Shown: in pieces, positions 34,276-41,969 of the stretch
How positions within the stretch are numbered: the first letter of the stretch is position 1
Layout: each line of letters begins with the position of its first letter
Origin: 20CM-2-55-15 sp964633285
GTDB lineage: Bacteria > Acidobacteriota > Terriglobia > 20CM-2-55-15
Assembly (NCBI GenBank): GCA_964633285.1
Contig: CAZWGA010000013.1
Span: 38,035-102,034 of the forward strand
Direction of reading: 5' to 3'
Length of the DNA: 64,000 nucleotides
Translations under genes and position numbers: made by a program
The notes under the pieces: generated by a model
What the model was told of the DNA's origin: nothing
The model's input: only the letters and a program-made list of their open reading frames with translations
Databases searched by the model: none

Positions 34276-36000
34276 TCACGGCAGGCTGAAAACGTAGATG
34301 GCGTTGTGTCCGCGGGGGGTCTTGATCTCGGGAAACTCGGCCGCCAATTCCGGCACTTTGAGGTTATCCCCGGTCATGACCGCGATGTATTGCTTTCCAT
34401 TGACCGAATAAGTGATGGTGCTGACCGAAACATTCCCGCCGAGAATTGCTTCCCAAAGCGGCTTTCCGGTTTCTGCATCGAACGCGCGAAATCGCCGGTT
34501 CATATCGCCGTGAAACACGAGATTGCCGGCGGTCGCGAGCACTGCGCCGTTACCGGGGGTGCGGCCGGTATCGAACCGCAGGATTTCACCCGTCGAGAGG
34601 TTGATCTTCGCAAGCCCCGTAAGCGCGTTCGGATTGGAACCCGGCCTCGGAACAACATTCCAGCCGCCGCGTCCCTGAGGACCGGCGAGGGTCAGTTCGC
34701 GGCAATTGTCGATATACGAAACATATAACGAATTGGTCGTAGGGCTGTACGCGGTAGGCCAATAGCTTCGAGTGTTCCAGTAGCAGATGGTGTGTTTCTC
34801 TCCAGGCTGCTTGAAGACAATATCCCAATTGATTTTGGTTTTTCCGGTTTTCACATCGATATCGGAAATAACGAACTCGGGCGAGTCGAACGGAAAAGGT
34901 GTGGCCCAGAGAAATTGTCCGTTAGAGCGATCGAGGACAAAAACTCCTCCGGCTTCGCCCACAGCCACGGCAACATCGCGTTCTTCGCCCTTGCGAATAT
35001 CGGGATTGATCCATTTCACGAATCGCGGATCCGGATTGATGCGTGTTCGCACGAGCGTTCGTTCGTGGGTGTAGTCGGAGTCCCAGTCATCCGCGGGCAA
35101 ATGCTGGTAGTACCACGAAAGTTTTCCTGTAGCGGGATCGAGCGCGACGGTGGAATTGCTGTAAAGATCCGAGGGCGCGGTTCGGGAAACCGCGTCGGGA
35201 TTGCCGTCATGACGGGCCGGGCGCTGATCCGGCATGGGATTGGCGATGCCCCAGTAGATGAGCTTTCGCTGAGGATCATAGGTTCCCGGCAATCCCCACG
35301 TTGAAGCCTGACGCTTGTCCACTGCCGCGCCGCCCCATGTTTCATCACCGGGTTCGCCTGCCGCGGGTGTGGTGTAAAACCGCCAGACTTCTTTTCCGCT
35401 GACGGCATCGTGAGCCGAGATATAGCAATTCGCCCGATTCCCGGCGCACGCGCCGCCGGATACGACTTTTCCTTCAACGACAATCGCGCCGGAAGTGTTC
35501 CCTCGCGTGTCGGTTTTTGTTTGCCAGCGGACTTTGCCCGTGCGCGCATCGAGTCCGACAACGTAGGAATCAGGCGCCGTGTACAGAATTACATCCTGAT
35601 ACATCGCAAGTGCCTTCGCCCTTCCCTGACTCGCTACGTTTGCCGGCACCTCACGCTTGTATTCCCAGATCAAGTCTCCCGTCGTCGCATCGAGCGCCTG
35701 AACGATGGCTCCGGGATTCAGGACATACATGATGCCGTTGTAAACAATCGGAATCGTTTCCGTCTGTCCGGCGCCCATACCACGCTCCCACGCGAGCCGC
35801 AGCCCTTTCACGTTTTGCTTGTTGATCTGTTCGAGCGGGCTGAACCGCTGGGCATCGTAGGTCCGGCTGAACATCAGCCAATCGTTCGGCGACGGATTCT
35901 CGAGCATCTGCTGCGTGACGGGCTTGAATTCTTTTACCTGGGAGAAAGCGAGCGTCGCGAAACCGATAATTGCCGCGGTTGCGAAGGTCCGTTTAGTCAT
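34276..36000 (-). CDS. PQQ-dependent dehydrogenase, methanol/ethanol type
   Basis: The 574-residue start at 35998-36000 opens the signal peptide (MTKRTFATAAIIGFATLAFS); a longer frame is rejected. It is an eight-bladed propeller with repeated tryptophan-docking motifs (ALDATTGDLIWEYK, GLDARTGKVRWQTK, AHDAVSGKEVWRFY, ALDPATGKLSWYYQ, AFDAETGKPLWEA). The segment SYWPTAYSPTTNSLYVSY and the HLPADDWDSDYTHE motif occupy positions typical of the quinoprotein alcohol dehydrogenase catalytic region. There is no CxxCH, so a separate cytochrome must accept electrons. The substrate is an alcohol or aldehyde by family only. It is divergent from a second PQQ propeller gene with 52 bp between starts. Confidence 0.9.
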   Translation of the reverse strand: MTKRTFATAAIIGFATLAFSQVKEFKPVTQQMLENPSPNDWLMFSRTYDAQRFSPLEQINKQNVKGLRLAWERGMGAGQTETIPIVYNGIMYVLNPGAIVQALDATTGDLIWEYKREVPANVASQGRAKALAMYQDVILYTAPDSYVVGLDARTGKVRWQTKTDTRGNTSGAIVVEGKVVSGGACAGNRANCYISAHDAVSGKEVWRFYTTPAAGEPGDETWGGAAVDKRQASTWGLPGTYDPQRKLIYWGIANPMPDQRPARHDGNPDAVSRTAPSDLYSNSTVALDPATGKLSWYYQHLPADDWDSDYTHERTLVRTRINPDPRFVKWINPDIRKGEERDVAVAVGEAGGVFVLDRSNGQFLWATPFPFDSPEFVISDIDVKTGKTKINWDIVFKQPGEKHTICYWNTRSYWPTAYSPTTNSLYVSYIDNCRELTLAGPQGRGGWNVVPRPGSNPNALTGLAKINLSTGEILRFDTGRTPGNGAVLATAGNLVFHGDMNRRFRAFDAETGKPLWEAILGGNVSVSTITYSVNGKQYIAVMTGDNLKVPELAAEFPEIKTPRGHNAIYVFSLP

Positions 36001-36039
36001 TGATTTTTTTCCATTCACAAATCTACCGAGCGCGATGCC

Positions 36040-36045
36040 ATTATA
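36040..36045 (-). promoter_or_regulatory. Candidate -10 box for the PQQ dehydrogenase in the divergent spacer
   Basis: The reverse strand has TATAAT preceded by TG in the 52-bp space between the two PQQ genes, about 40 bases before the ATG at 36000. A -35 match is not apparent. The same bases read TTATAC on the forward strand just before the ATG at 36053, so overlapping divergent promoters are possible. Confidence 0.4.
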
Positions 36046-36052
36046 CACAGCC

Positions 36053-37600
36053 ATGAAATCCGCTTTTTTTGCATGTGTACTGCTGTTGGCAACAGCCGCT
36101 CCGGCATTCGCCCAAGCCTGCGAGAATCCCAAACCGATGTCCAATCCCAATGCCGGCGCTCACTGGAACGGCTGGGGCGCCGGTGTCGCCAACACGCGCT
36201 TTCAACCGGCCGATCAGGCGAAGCTCTCCGCGACCGATGTTCCGCGACTCAAATTGAAATGGGCCTTTGGAATTCCCGGAGTGATGCAGGCGCGATCGCA
36301 ACCGGCAATCGCCGGCGGCCGATTGTTCATGGCGAGTGATTCCGGCGATGTGTACTCGCTCGATCCGAATACGGGCTGTACGTATTGGACGTTTCACGCT
36401 CAAGCCAGCATCCGCGCCGCGATATCGATTTCCGCGCGCGCCGTATTTTTCGCCGACACGAAAGCCAATGCGTACGCACTCGATGCGCAGACCGGAAAAC
36501 AGCTTTGGGTGCGAAAAGTGGACGATCATCGCTTTGCAAAATCCACGGGAGCGCCGACACTTTACGACGGACGGCTTTATGTCACGGCCTCCGGAGTCGG
36601 TGAAGAAACAGCGGCGAGCCAGCCTTCGTACGAATGCTGCACATTCCGCGGCAGCGTTTCCGCGCTCGATGCCGACACCGGCGCGGTGATCTGGAAGGCT
36701 TACACGATTGCTGAAGAACCCAAGCCTCGCGGAAAAAGTTCGACCGGCGCGCAGCTTTGGGGACCGTCCGGCGCTGGTGTGTGGAGCGCGCCCACCATCG
36801 ATGCGAAGCGCGGAGTCGTCTATGTCGCGACGGGCAACGGATACAGCGATCCGCAACAGAAGACGAGCGACGCCGTCATCGCATTCGATCTCAAGACCGG
36901 AAAAATGAAATGGGTCAGCCAGGTCACTCCCAAGGACGTCTGGATCCTTGGATGCGGCCGCGGTGCTCCCAATCCGAATTGTCCGGCAGATGTGGGACCC
37001 GATTTCGATTTCGCCGCATCGCCGGTTTTGACAACCATGCCGAATGGCCGCGACATCCTCGTTATTCCACAGAAATCCGGTGTCGGTTATGGTGTCGATC
37101 CGGACAAGGAAGGAACCGTGGTCTGGCAGTACCGCTTCGGCCGCGGCTCTGCGATTGGCGGTGTTTGGGGCGCTGCTGCCGATCCACAACAGGCATACTT
37201 TTCCGCTGCGGACTATCTCACGCCTGCTCCCGGCGGAATTCACGCCGTGCGTCTCGATACCGGCGAGCGCGTCTGGTATGACGCTCCAAAAACGCCGCTT
37301 TGTGGAACGGCTCCTCAATGCAGCGCGGCGCAATCCGCGGCACTCAGTGTTATTCCCGGCGTTGTTTTCTCAGGATCCGCCGACGGCGGCGTTCGCGCGT
37401 ATTCCACGAAGGATGGAACGATCCTCTGGGAATTCGATACGAACCGTTCCTTCGAAACCGTCAACAAAGTCAAAGCCAACGGAGGATCCATGGACGGAGC
37501 CGGCCCCATCGTTGTTGACGGCATGTTGTATGTGACAGCGGGTAATGGTGGATTGGTGGGGCGCCCGGGAAATGTATTGCTCGCGTTTGGTGTCGAGTAG
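36053..37600 (+). CDS. PQQ-binding-like beta-propeller protein (polyvinyl-alcohol-dehydrogenase-like)
   Basis: The 515-residue frame from the ATG at 36053 starts with a signal peptide (MKSAFFACVLLLATAAPAFA). Propeller repeats are clear: SLDPNTGCTYWTFH, ALDAQTGKQLWVRK, ALDADTGAVIWKAY, AFDLKTGKMKWVSQ, RLDTGERVWYD, AYSTKDGTILWEFD. The vicinal cysteines of YECCTFRGSVSALD and the C-x-P segments (ILGCGRGAPNPNCP) are typical of the polyvinyl-alcohol dehydrogenase-like subgroup. No haem motif is present. Divergently transcribed from the other PQQ dehydrogenase gene, suggesting shared control and perhaps different substrates of one pathway. Confidence 0.87.
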   Translation: MKSAFFACVLLLATAAPAFAQACENPKPMSNPNAGAHWNGWGAGVANTRFQPADQAKLSATDVPRLKLKWAFGIPGVMQARSQPAIAGGRLFMASDSGDVYSLDPNTGCTYWTFHAQASIRAAISISARAVFFADTKANAYALDAQTGKQLWVRKVDDHRFAKSTGAPTLYDGRLYVTASGVGEETAASQPSYECCTFRGSVSALDADTGAVIWKAYTIAEEPKPRGKSSTGAQLWGPSGAGVWSAPTIDAKRGVVYVATGNGYSDPQQKTSDAVIAFDLKTGKMKWVSQVTPKDVWILGCGRGAPNPNCPADVGPDFDFAASPVLTTMPNGRDILVIPQKSGVGYGVDPDKEGTVVWQYRFGRGSAIGGVWGAAADPQQAYFSAADYLTPAPGGIHAVRLDTGERVWYDAPKTPLCGTAPQCSAAQSAALSVIPGVVFSGSADGGVRAYSTKDGTILWEFDTNRSFETVNKVKANGGSMDGAGPIVVDGMLYVTAGNGGLVGRPGNVLLAFGVE

Positions 37601-37602
37601 AA

Positions 37603-37627
37603 GAACGCGGGTATAAAACCCGCGTTC
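37603..37627. repeat. Hairpin after the PQQ propeller gene, terminator- or REP-like
   Basis: A perfect 10-bp inverted repeat (GAACGCGGGT and its complement) with loop ATAAA begins 3 bases after the stop at 37600 and ends 5 bases before the stop of the convergent gene. There is no T-run. Its core matches the arms of the inverted repeat at 53889-53942 except for one base pair that changes on both sides (T-A here, C-G there), so the two belong to one hairpin family. Confidence 0.7.
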
Positions 37628-37632
37628 GACGA

Positions 37633-37947
37633 TCAATCCGACTGAACGAGTTCGATAATCTCCTTTGATTTTTCTTCCACACTCGAGACGTGGTCTTTCA
37701 ATTTGCGTTCCCCGAATTGAGCATTACGAATATCCACTTTCAGTTCCTGATTCTCGGCTCTCAGTCGCTGACGGTCGGATTCATTGACAGCCCTGAGGGG
37801 AAAATCATGCAGCAGCAGGACTGTCGAACAGAATGAAAGCAGAAAAGCGGCGACCAGCAACAGTACAGCCTGCCGGGATATCTGGACCTTTTTCAGTCCA
37901 GCACTTCCGGGTGCAATCACAATCAGGTTATACAGGATATTTTTCAT
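37633..37947 (-). CDS. Small membrane protein with coiled coil, like the N-terminal part of an M23 peptidase
   Basis: The ATG at 37945-37947 follows AGGAGGT at 37951-37957 on the reverse strand, which decides the start over a longer frame. The 104-residue protein has a short cytoplasmic part (LIVIAPGSAGLKKVQISRQA), one membrane helix (VLLLVAAFLLSFCSTVLLL) and a coiled coil (ESDRQRLRAENQELKVDIRN to the end). This order is that of the N-terminal third of acidobacterial cell-wall M23 endopeptidases, but the LytM catalytic domain is absent and no remnant follows. It may be a stand-alone regulator or a truncated gene. Confidence 0.65.
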   Translation of the reverse strand: MKNILYNLIVIAPGSAGLKKVQISRQAVLLLVAAFLLSFCSTVLLLHDFPLRAVNESDRQRLRAENQELKVDIRNAQFGERKLKDHVSSVEEKSKEIIELVQSD

Positions 37948-38126
37948 CGGACCTCCTGTCCCCGATCCGGCAATCCCCGCGCCAACCCGAAACCCCTTGT
38001 GATCGAGTACTTCGAAGGGCCCGCATGACACACGAATTCGTCAGCATCAATCTAGTTTGTGGCGCCTTTTTCACGCGAGTGCGCAGCGGCCCATCTGATA
38101 CAAGAAAACGGCAGATTTTGTACCGC

Positions 38127-38555
38127 TCAGGACGCGATCGTGATCGCCAATCGTGATGATGTACTGCTGGAGTTTGCCGCGCCGACGACGGCTTGCAACT
38201 GCCACGAGCCCGCGTCCTGTGCGCCGAAACTTCCGGTCAGGGACCAGGCTCCGCCGTTGTCTGTTGCCGGACCGTAAGGACCGCTGATACCGAGGTCTGT
38301 ACCATCGCGCCAAAGGTGCAGATAGACGCGCGACTGTGCAGCGGCGCTGCTCAACGCGAGACGCCAACTGTCGCCGGACCGGAACGCGGGATTTCGAGAC
38401 GCATCGGTAGTGTTGGTGATCGTCAGCGAAGGAACCGAAGCCTGCATGTAACCGAGCACCACGTCGAAATGCGCCGCGAGCGCTCCTACAGCGGAACCCG
38501 GAATCGCCGCAAACGGCACGACCACCGAAGCTCGCTGTTGCGCGTTCGTAATCCC
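38127..38555 (-). pseudogene. Detached C-terminal part of the intradiol dioxygenase gene (in frame after a TAG)
   Basis: Reading on from the TAG at 38556-38558 in the same frame gives 142 uninterrupted codons: GITNAQQRASVVVPFAAIPG, then SAVGALAAHFDVVLGYM and a beta-rich end. In this dioxygenase family the core normally continues past the NSTDSVL position with a segment of the form Q-R-x-S-V-x-V-P-F and F-D-x-V-L-G, so this is the missing end of the upstream protein plus a ~100-residue Ig-like or carbohydrate-binding-like extension. A GTG at 38525 could restart translation but would yield a fragment without iron ligands. Confidence 0.75.
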
Positions 38556-39092
38556 CTAAAGCACGCTGTCGGTCGAGTTCATCGCCTCGCCGTCGATATA
38601 AACCTGCGTTATCAAATCCTGCCGTCCGGCAACTTTCACTTTCATATGAATGTGACGCGTGCGGCCTGTATACAGGCCCGGCTTGATGGTTCTAAACAGA
38701 TACTCGCCGCTCGATCCGGTCATGAAACGCCCGAATCCCTGAAAATTCTGATCGCGGGAAGCGTAACCCTGGCTTTGCGGATGAATGTATGAACCCGTAT
38801 TGTCGGCTTGCCAGATCTCGACGTGTGCGTCTTGAACGGGATTGCCGTTGATATCAAGAATTTTTCCGCTGAGATACGTAATGGCTCCGACGGCCGGCGT
38901 GATCGCACTGTTGATGACAAGCAGATCGTTATCGGTGTCCAGCGGCAACGTGATCGGATAATACGGACCTTCGGTTTGCTCCGGCGTGAAGACCAGCGTA
39001 TCCGCGAATGCTCCCGGAACTTTGAAGAATGCGCTCGCAAGGCCCGCCGCTCCCAGCCGAGTCAGGAATTGTCTTCGATTGTGACTGTACAT
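38556..39092 (-). CDS. Intradiol ring-cleavage dioxygenase family protein, cut short by an amber codon
   Basis: The 178-residue frame has a Tat leader (NRRQFLTRLGAAGLASAF) and the intradiol dioxygenase core: TEGPYYPITLPLDTDNDL with an iron-ligand Tyr, the KILDINGNPVQDAHVEIWQA strand, and GLYTGRTRHIHMKV holding the second Tyr and the His-x-His pair. It stops at a TAG (38556-38558) seven residues after GEAMNSTD, where relatives continue; the continuation lies in frame at 38127-38555. All iron ligands lie before the stop, so the fragment could still fold partially. Members exported by Tat are common in Acidobacteriota and most have unknown substrates. Confidence 0.8.
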   Translation of the reverse strand: MYSHNRRQFLTRLGAAGLASAFFKVPGAFADTLVFTPEQTEGPYYPITLPLDTDNDLLVINSAITPAVGAITYLSGKILDINGNPVQDAHVEIWQADNTGSYIHPQSQGYASRDQNFQGFGRFMTGSSGEYLFRTIKPGLYTGRTRHIHMKVKVAGRQDLITQVYIDGEAMNSTDSVL

Positions 39093-39206
39093 GACGCACG
39101 TTCTCCTCTCTATGCCGCGTCTTGGACGAGGAATTATCGCGGACGTGCGTGGAGCTTCCTGTTAAATGGTGTAAAAGCCAAAGACCCCGAGGCTCGAAGT
39201 CACAAA

Positions 39207-41048
39207 TCAATACGCCATTGCGTAGCAATCTCGCCGGGGATCGGCGCCGGCAAAACGATTGCCGCTTTCGGGATCGATCAAAACGGCGGTCGCGCAGCTT
39301 GAAATGCTCAGTGGCCGGATTTTTGTGACGTCATGCCCGCGCGCCTGCAGTTCCTTGAAAACCGCGTCGGGAATATCCGACTCCACGTTGAGCTTGTTGA
39401 AGCCAGGAGTATGCGGCCAGAAGGAACCGTAGAAGTGAAGTGTCTGAACGCGGGGCCATTCGAATGCTTGATGAAGGTTCGGATACCAGTCGGACCAGAA
39501 TTCCACCACATTGAGAAACGCTTGAAGAATCGTCTGATCCTGATTGTCGCCGCCCGGCGTTCCAATCGCCATAAACGGCTGGCCGTTTCGCAACACGATG
39601 CTCGGAGTCAGCGTGTATCGCGGACGCGCGCGGGGACGCAATTGCGCTGCGCGCGTTTTATCGAGCCAGAACTGTTCTCCGCGCACGCTCATTCCAATGC
39701 CGGTTTGCCCGAGAATCACCGCGCCCGGCACCCATCCCCCGCTGGGCGTACTGTCGAAGATGTTGCCGTCTTTGTCGATGATCGAAATATGAGTTGTATC
39801 TTTGACTGTGCCGCGCAGAGGCTCAGCGTTGGGCACGGGCGCTCCGGGTTTTGCGGCATCGTGAAGATTGGCCACCCAGTATTTCCATTCCTTAACCTTC
39901 GAATCGAAGCGCAGCGGATCCCCCGCAACGAAATCGTGCGACGCGTGTTTCGGATCGATGAGCTTTGCGCGTTCCTTCGCATACGCCTTCGATAACAATC
40001 CTTCACCGGGCGTTTGAACAAATGCAGGATCGCCGTAGTAGGTGTCGCGGTCCGCATAAGCTAATTTCAGGGACTCGATGACAGTGTGAATGTAATCAGC
40101 GCTGTTGCGCTTCATCGCTTTCAAATCGAATTGTTCGAGAATGTTCAACGCTTCGAGAAGAGTCGGACCCTGGCTGCCGAAAGAATGTTTGTAAACCTGG
40201 TAGCCACGATACGTCGTCATTGCGGGATCTTCGACTTTCGCAAAGAACTCTGAAAAATCGCTGAGATCGAACGGCGCCTGATGCTGCTTGAGAAACCCCA
40301 CCATCTCCTCCGCGATATCCCCTTTGTAGAAGCGGTCACGCGCGGCTTCGATACCCGCCGCGCGGCCTTTGCCGGCATTGGCGCGTTCCGCCTCGACCAT
40401 CCGCGTGAGGGTGCGTGCAAGAGTGGGAAGCTTGATGGTTTCACCGGGCTTGTACATGGAACGATCCGGCTTAAGCCAGTACGCCTGATTGTCGGGCCAT
40501 TTTTCGAAGAACTTCAGATTTCCCTGAATCGCCTGCGCGGTTCGAGGTCTCATCGGGAAGCCTTGCTGCGCATATTCGATGGCTCTTGCTGAAACGGTTT
40601 CAAAATTCATCGTGCCCCAGCGTTCGAGAACCGTGAGTGCGGCATGGAGCGCGCCCGGAACAACGGCAGGATCGAGGCCGGCGCCATCGAGGTCCTTGTT
40701 GTGCGCGACGTACCAGTCGATGCTTGCGGCTTTCGGCGCCCAACCCTGCCCGACAATCGAGGTCACTTTGCCGTCACGCTTTGGATAAACCAGAACCAGG
40801 GCTTCTCCGCCGAGGCTGTAAAGATCCTGTTCGACGACACCACCCACGAGCAGCGCCGCAACTCCCGCATCGAATGCATTGCCTCCCCGCTGCAGAATCT
40901 CCATCGCAGCCGCGGATGTGAGCGGATGTCCCGCCGACACTCCCGCGTTTCTTCCCATGACCGGCGGACGCTGTGCCGCGGGTGTTTGTTGTATAGCAGC
41001 AACGGCGACGATAAGACTCAAAACTACAGCCATCATCAGCTTGCGCAT
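39207..41048 (-). CDS. Gamma-glutamyltransferase family protein
   Basis: The 613-residue protein has a signal peptide (to ~residue 25), the opening AGVSAGHPLTSAAAMEILQR and GGNAFDAGVAALLV, and in the second half KDTTHISIIDKDGN, where the first Thr (about T418) is the autocatalytic nucleophile of the small subunit. The glycine pocket appears as TPSGGWVPG and IGTPGGDNQDQT. It should mature by self-cleavage into two chains in the periplasm and hydrolyse or transfer gamma-glutamyl groups. Length is slightly above the usual 580. Nothing ties it to the genes on either side. Confidence 0.9.
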   Translation of the reverse strand: MRKLMMAVVLSLIVAVAAIQQTPAAQRPPVMGRNAGVSAGHPLTSAAAMEILQRGGNAFDAGVAALLVGGVVEQDLYSLGGEALVLVYPKRDGKVTSIVGQGWAPKAASIDWYVAHNKDLDGAGLDPAVVPGALHAALTVLERWGTMNFETVSARAIEYAQQGFPMRPRTAQAIQGNLKFFEKWPDNQAYWLKPDRSMYKPGETIKLPTLARTLTRMVEAERANAGKGRAAGIEAARDRFYKGDIAEEMVGFLKQHQAPFDLSDFSEFFAKVEDPAMTTYRGYQVYKHSFGSQGPTLLEALNILEQFDLKAMKRNSADYIHTVIESLKLAYADRDTYYGDPAFVQTPGEGLLSKAYAKERAKLIDPKHASHDFVAGDPLRFDSKVKEWKYWVANLHDAAKPGAPVPNAEPLRGTVKDTTHISIIDKDGNIFDSTPSGGWVPGAVILGQTGIGMSVRGEQFWLDKTRAAQLRPRARPRYTLTPSIVLRNGQPFMAIGTPGGDNQDQTILQAFLNVVEFWSDWYPNLHQAFEWPRVQTLHFYGSFWPHTPGFNKLNVESDIPDAVFKELQARGHDVTKIRPLSISSCATAVLIDPESGNRFAGADPRRDCYAMAY

Positions 41049-41182
41049 GGTGCACTCCCGGGTTTTGATTTCGAGAGACTACGACATCTAAGAACGATTT
41101 GTAAGCTGGAAGATTCCGCAAATCTCATATTCGAAACACGGATGCCTCAGGTATGTTGATGCCTACATGCAGGAGGCCCTTC

Positions 41183-41638
41183 ATGCAGGTTTTCCCCATC
41201 GAGCCCGGCAGTTTCAAAGCGGCGTGGCTGGTTGTGCCCGTCGGACTGATCCTGTTAATCACGTTTCTCGTTCTGGTTTTGTCGCTTCGTGGCGCGAAAA
41301 GCGCCCGGTTCGAAATCTCACCGGAAGGGCTGCGGCTTAGCGGCGACTTTTACGGCCGGATGATTCCCGCTTCTTCGTTGCGCGGAGGCGCCGCGCAACG
41401 AATTGATTTCCGGATCACGACCGAATACGAGCCGGTTACCAAGACGATGGGCACTTCGGTAGGCGGTTATCGCGCCGGCTGGTTTCGCCTGCGCAACGGA
41501 GAAAAAGCGCTCCTGTATCTGACCGATCCCTCACGCACCGTGTACATTCCAACTCGCGAAGGCTATTCCGTCATCCTCAGCCCTCACGAACCTGACGCGT
41601 TCCTCTTCGCCTTGAGAGCGATTGCACCATCGCCATAA
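41183..41638 (+). CDS. PH-like domain membrane protein
   Basis: AGGAGG at 41171-41176 sits 6 bases before the ATG at 41183, which decides this start over an upstream one at 41153. The 151-residue protein has one membrane helix (WLVVPVGLILLITFLVLVLS) and a bacterial PH-like beta domain (RFEISPEGLRLSGDFYGRMI, GWFRLRNGEKALLYLTDPSR, IPTREGYSVILSPHEPDAF). Such proteins are membrane-associated and of unknown role. It stands alone before the giant gene. Confidence 0.7.
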   Translation: MQVFPIEPGSFKAAWLVVPVGLILLITFLVLVLSLRGAKSARFEISPEGLRLSGDFYGRMIPASSLRGGAAQRIDFRITTEYEPVTKTMGTSVGGYRAGWFRLRNGEKALLYLTDPSRTVYIPTREGYSVILSPHEPDAFLFALRAIAPSP

Positions 41639-41969
41639 ATTCAAAATATCAACGGTAGAGCGCACGCCGAACAGCGAGGCCTCTTTGAACGCCAGAAACG
41701 TTGGAAAATCAGGGCAGCCGTGTAAACAAAACCGACGCCTAATGGGCACACGCGGATCGATCACAACCACCGGGTTAATTAAACGGCTCCACCATCGGAA
41801 GTGGTAGCTCACGATAACGACATTTCAAGATTTCCGATTTTTTCGGTTTTCCGAATACGACACCTGTTCATAAAGGAAAAGAAGTCTGCTAACCTAGCGC
41901 GCTCACTAGGCTTTTCAACAGGCATGGATTGGCAGACAGATACTCCGCCTCGTTTAGGAAGAACGGGTG
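41639..41969. other. Intergenic region before the giant repeat-protein gene
   Basis: This 331-bp stretch has no gene I can support; open frames inside it are short and lack conserved sequence. Its last 110 bases hold a nested inverted-repeat structure (41863-41922) and AGGAAG just before the start codon at 41970. A small hairpin TCGG-TTTT-CCGA lies at 41843-41854. Confidence 0.6.
41863..41922 (+). promoter_or_regulatory. Possible structured 5' leader of the giant repeat-protein gene
   Basis: Three nested, perfectly complementary helices share one contiguous 3' side: CCTGTT (41863-41868) with AACAGG (41917-41922), GAAAAG (41876-41881) with CTTTTC (41911-41916), and CCTAG (41893-41897) with CTAGG (41906-41910). 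On the 5' side they are separated by bulges of 7 and 11 bases; the loop is 8 bases. It ends 47 bases before the ATG at 41970. It matches no riboswitch class I recognise. Confidence 0.45.

Noticed and set aside
36041..37333. Reverse-strand frame of 430 codons opposite the PQQ propeller gene
   Set aside because: The forward frame has a signal peptide and repeated propeller motifs; the reverse frame is a codon-bias shadow.
41531..41812. Reverse-strand frame across the end of the PH-like gene and the intergenic region
   Set aside because: It overlaps a gene with a strong ribosome-binding site and shows no domain; kept as non-coding.
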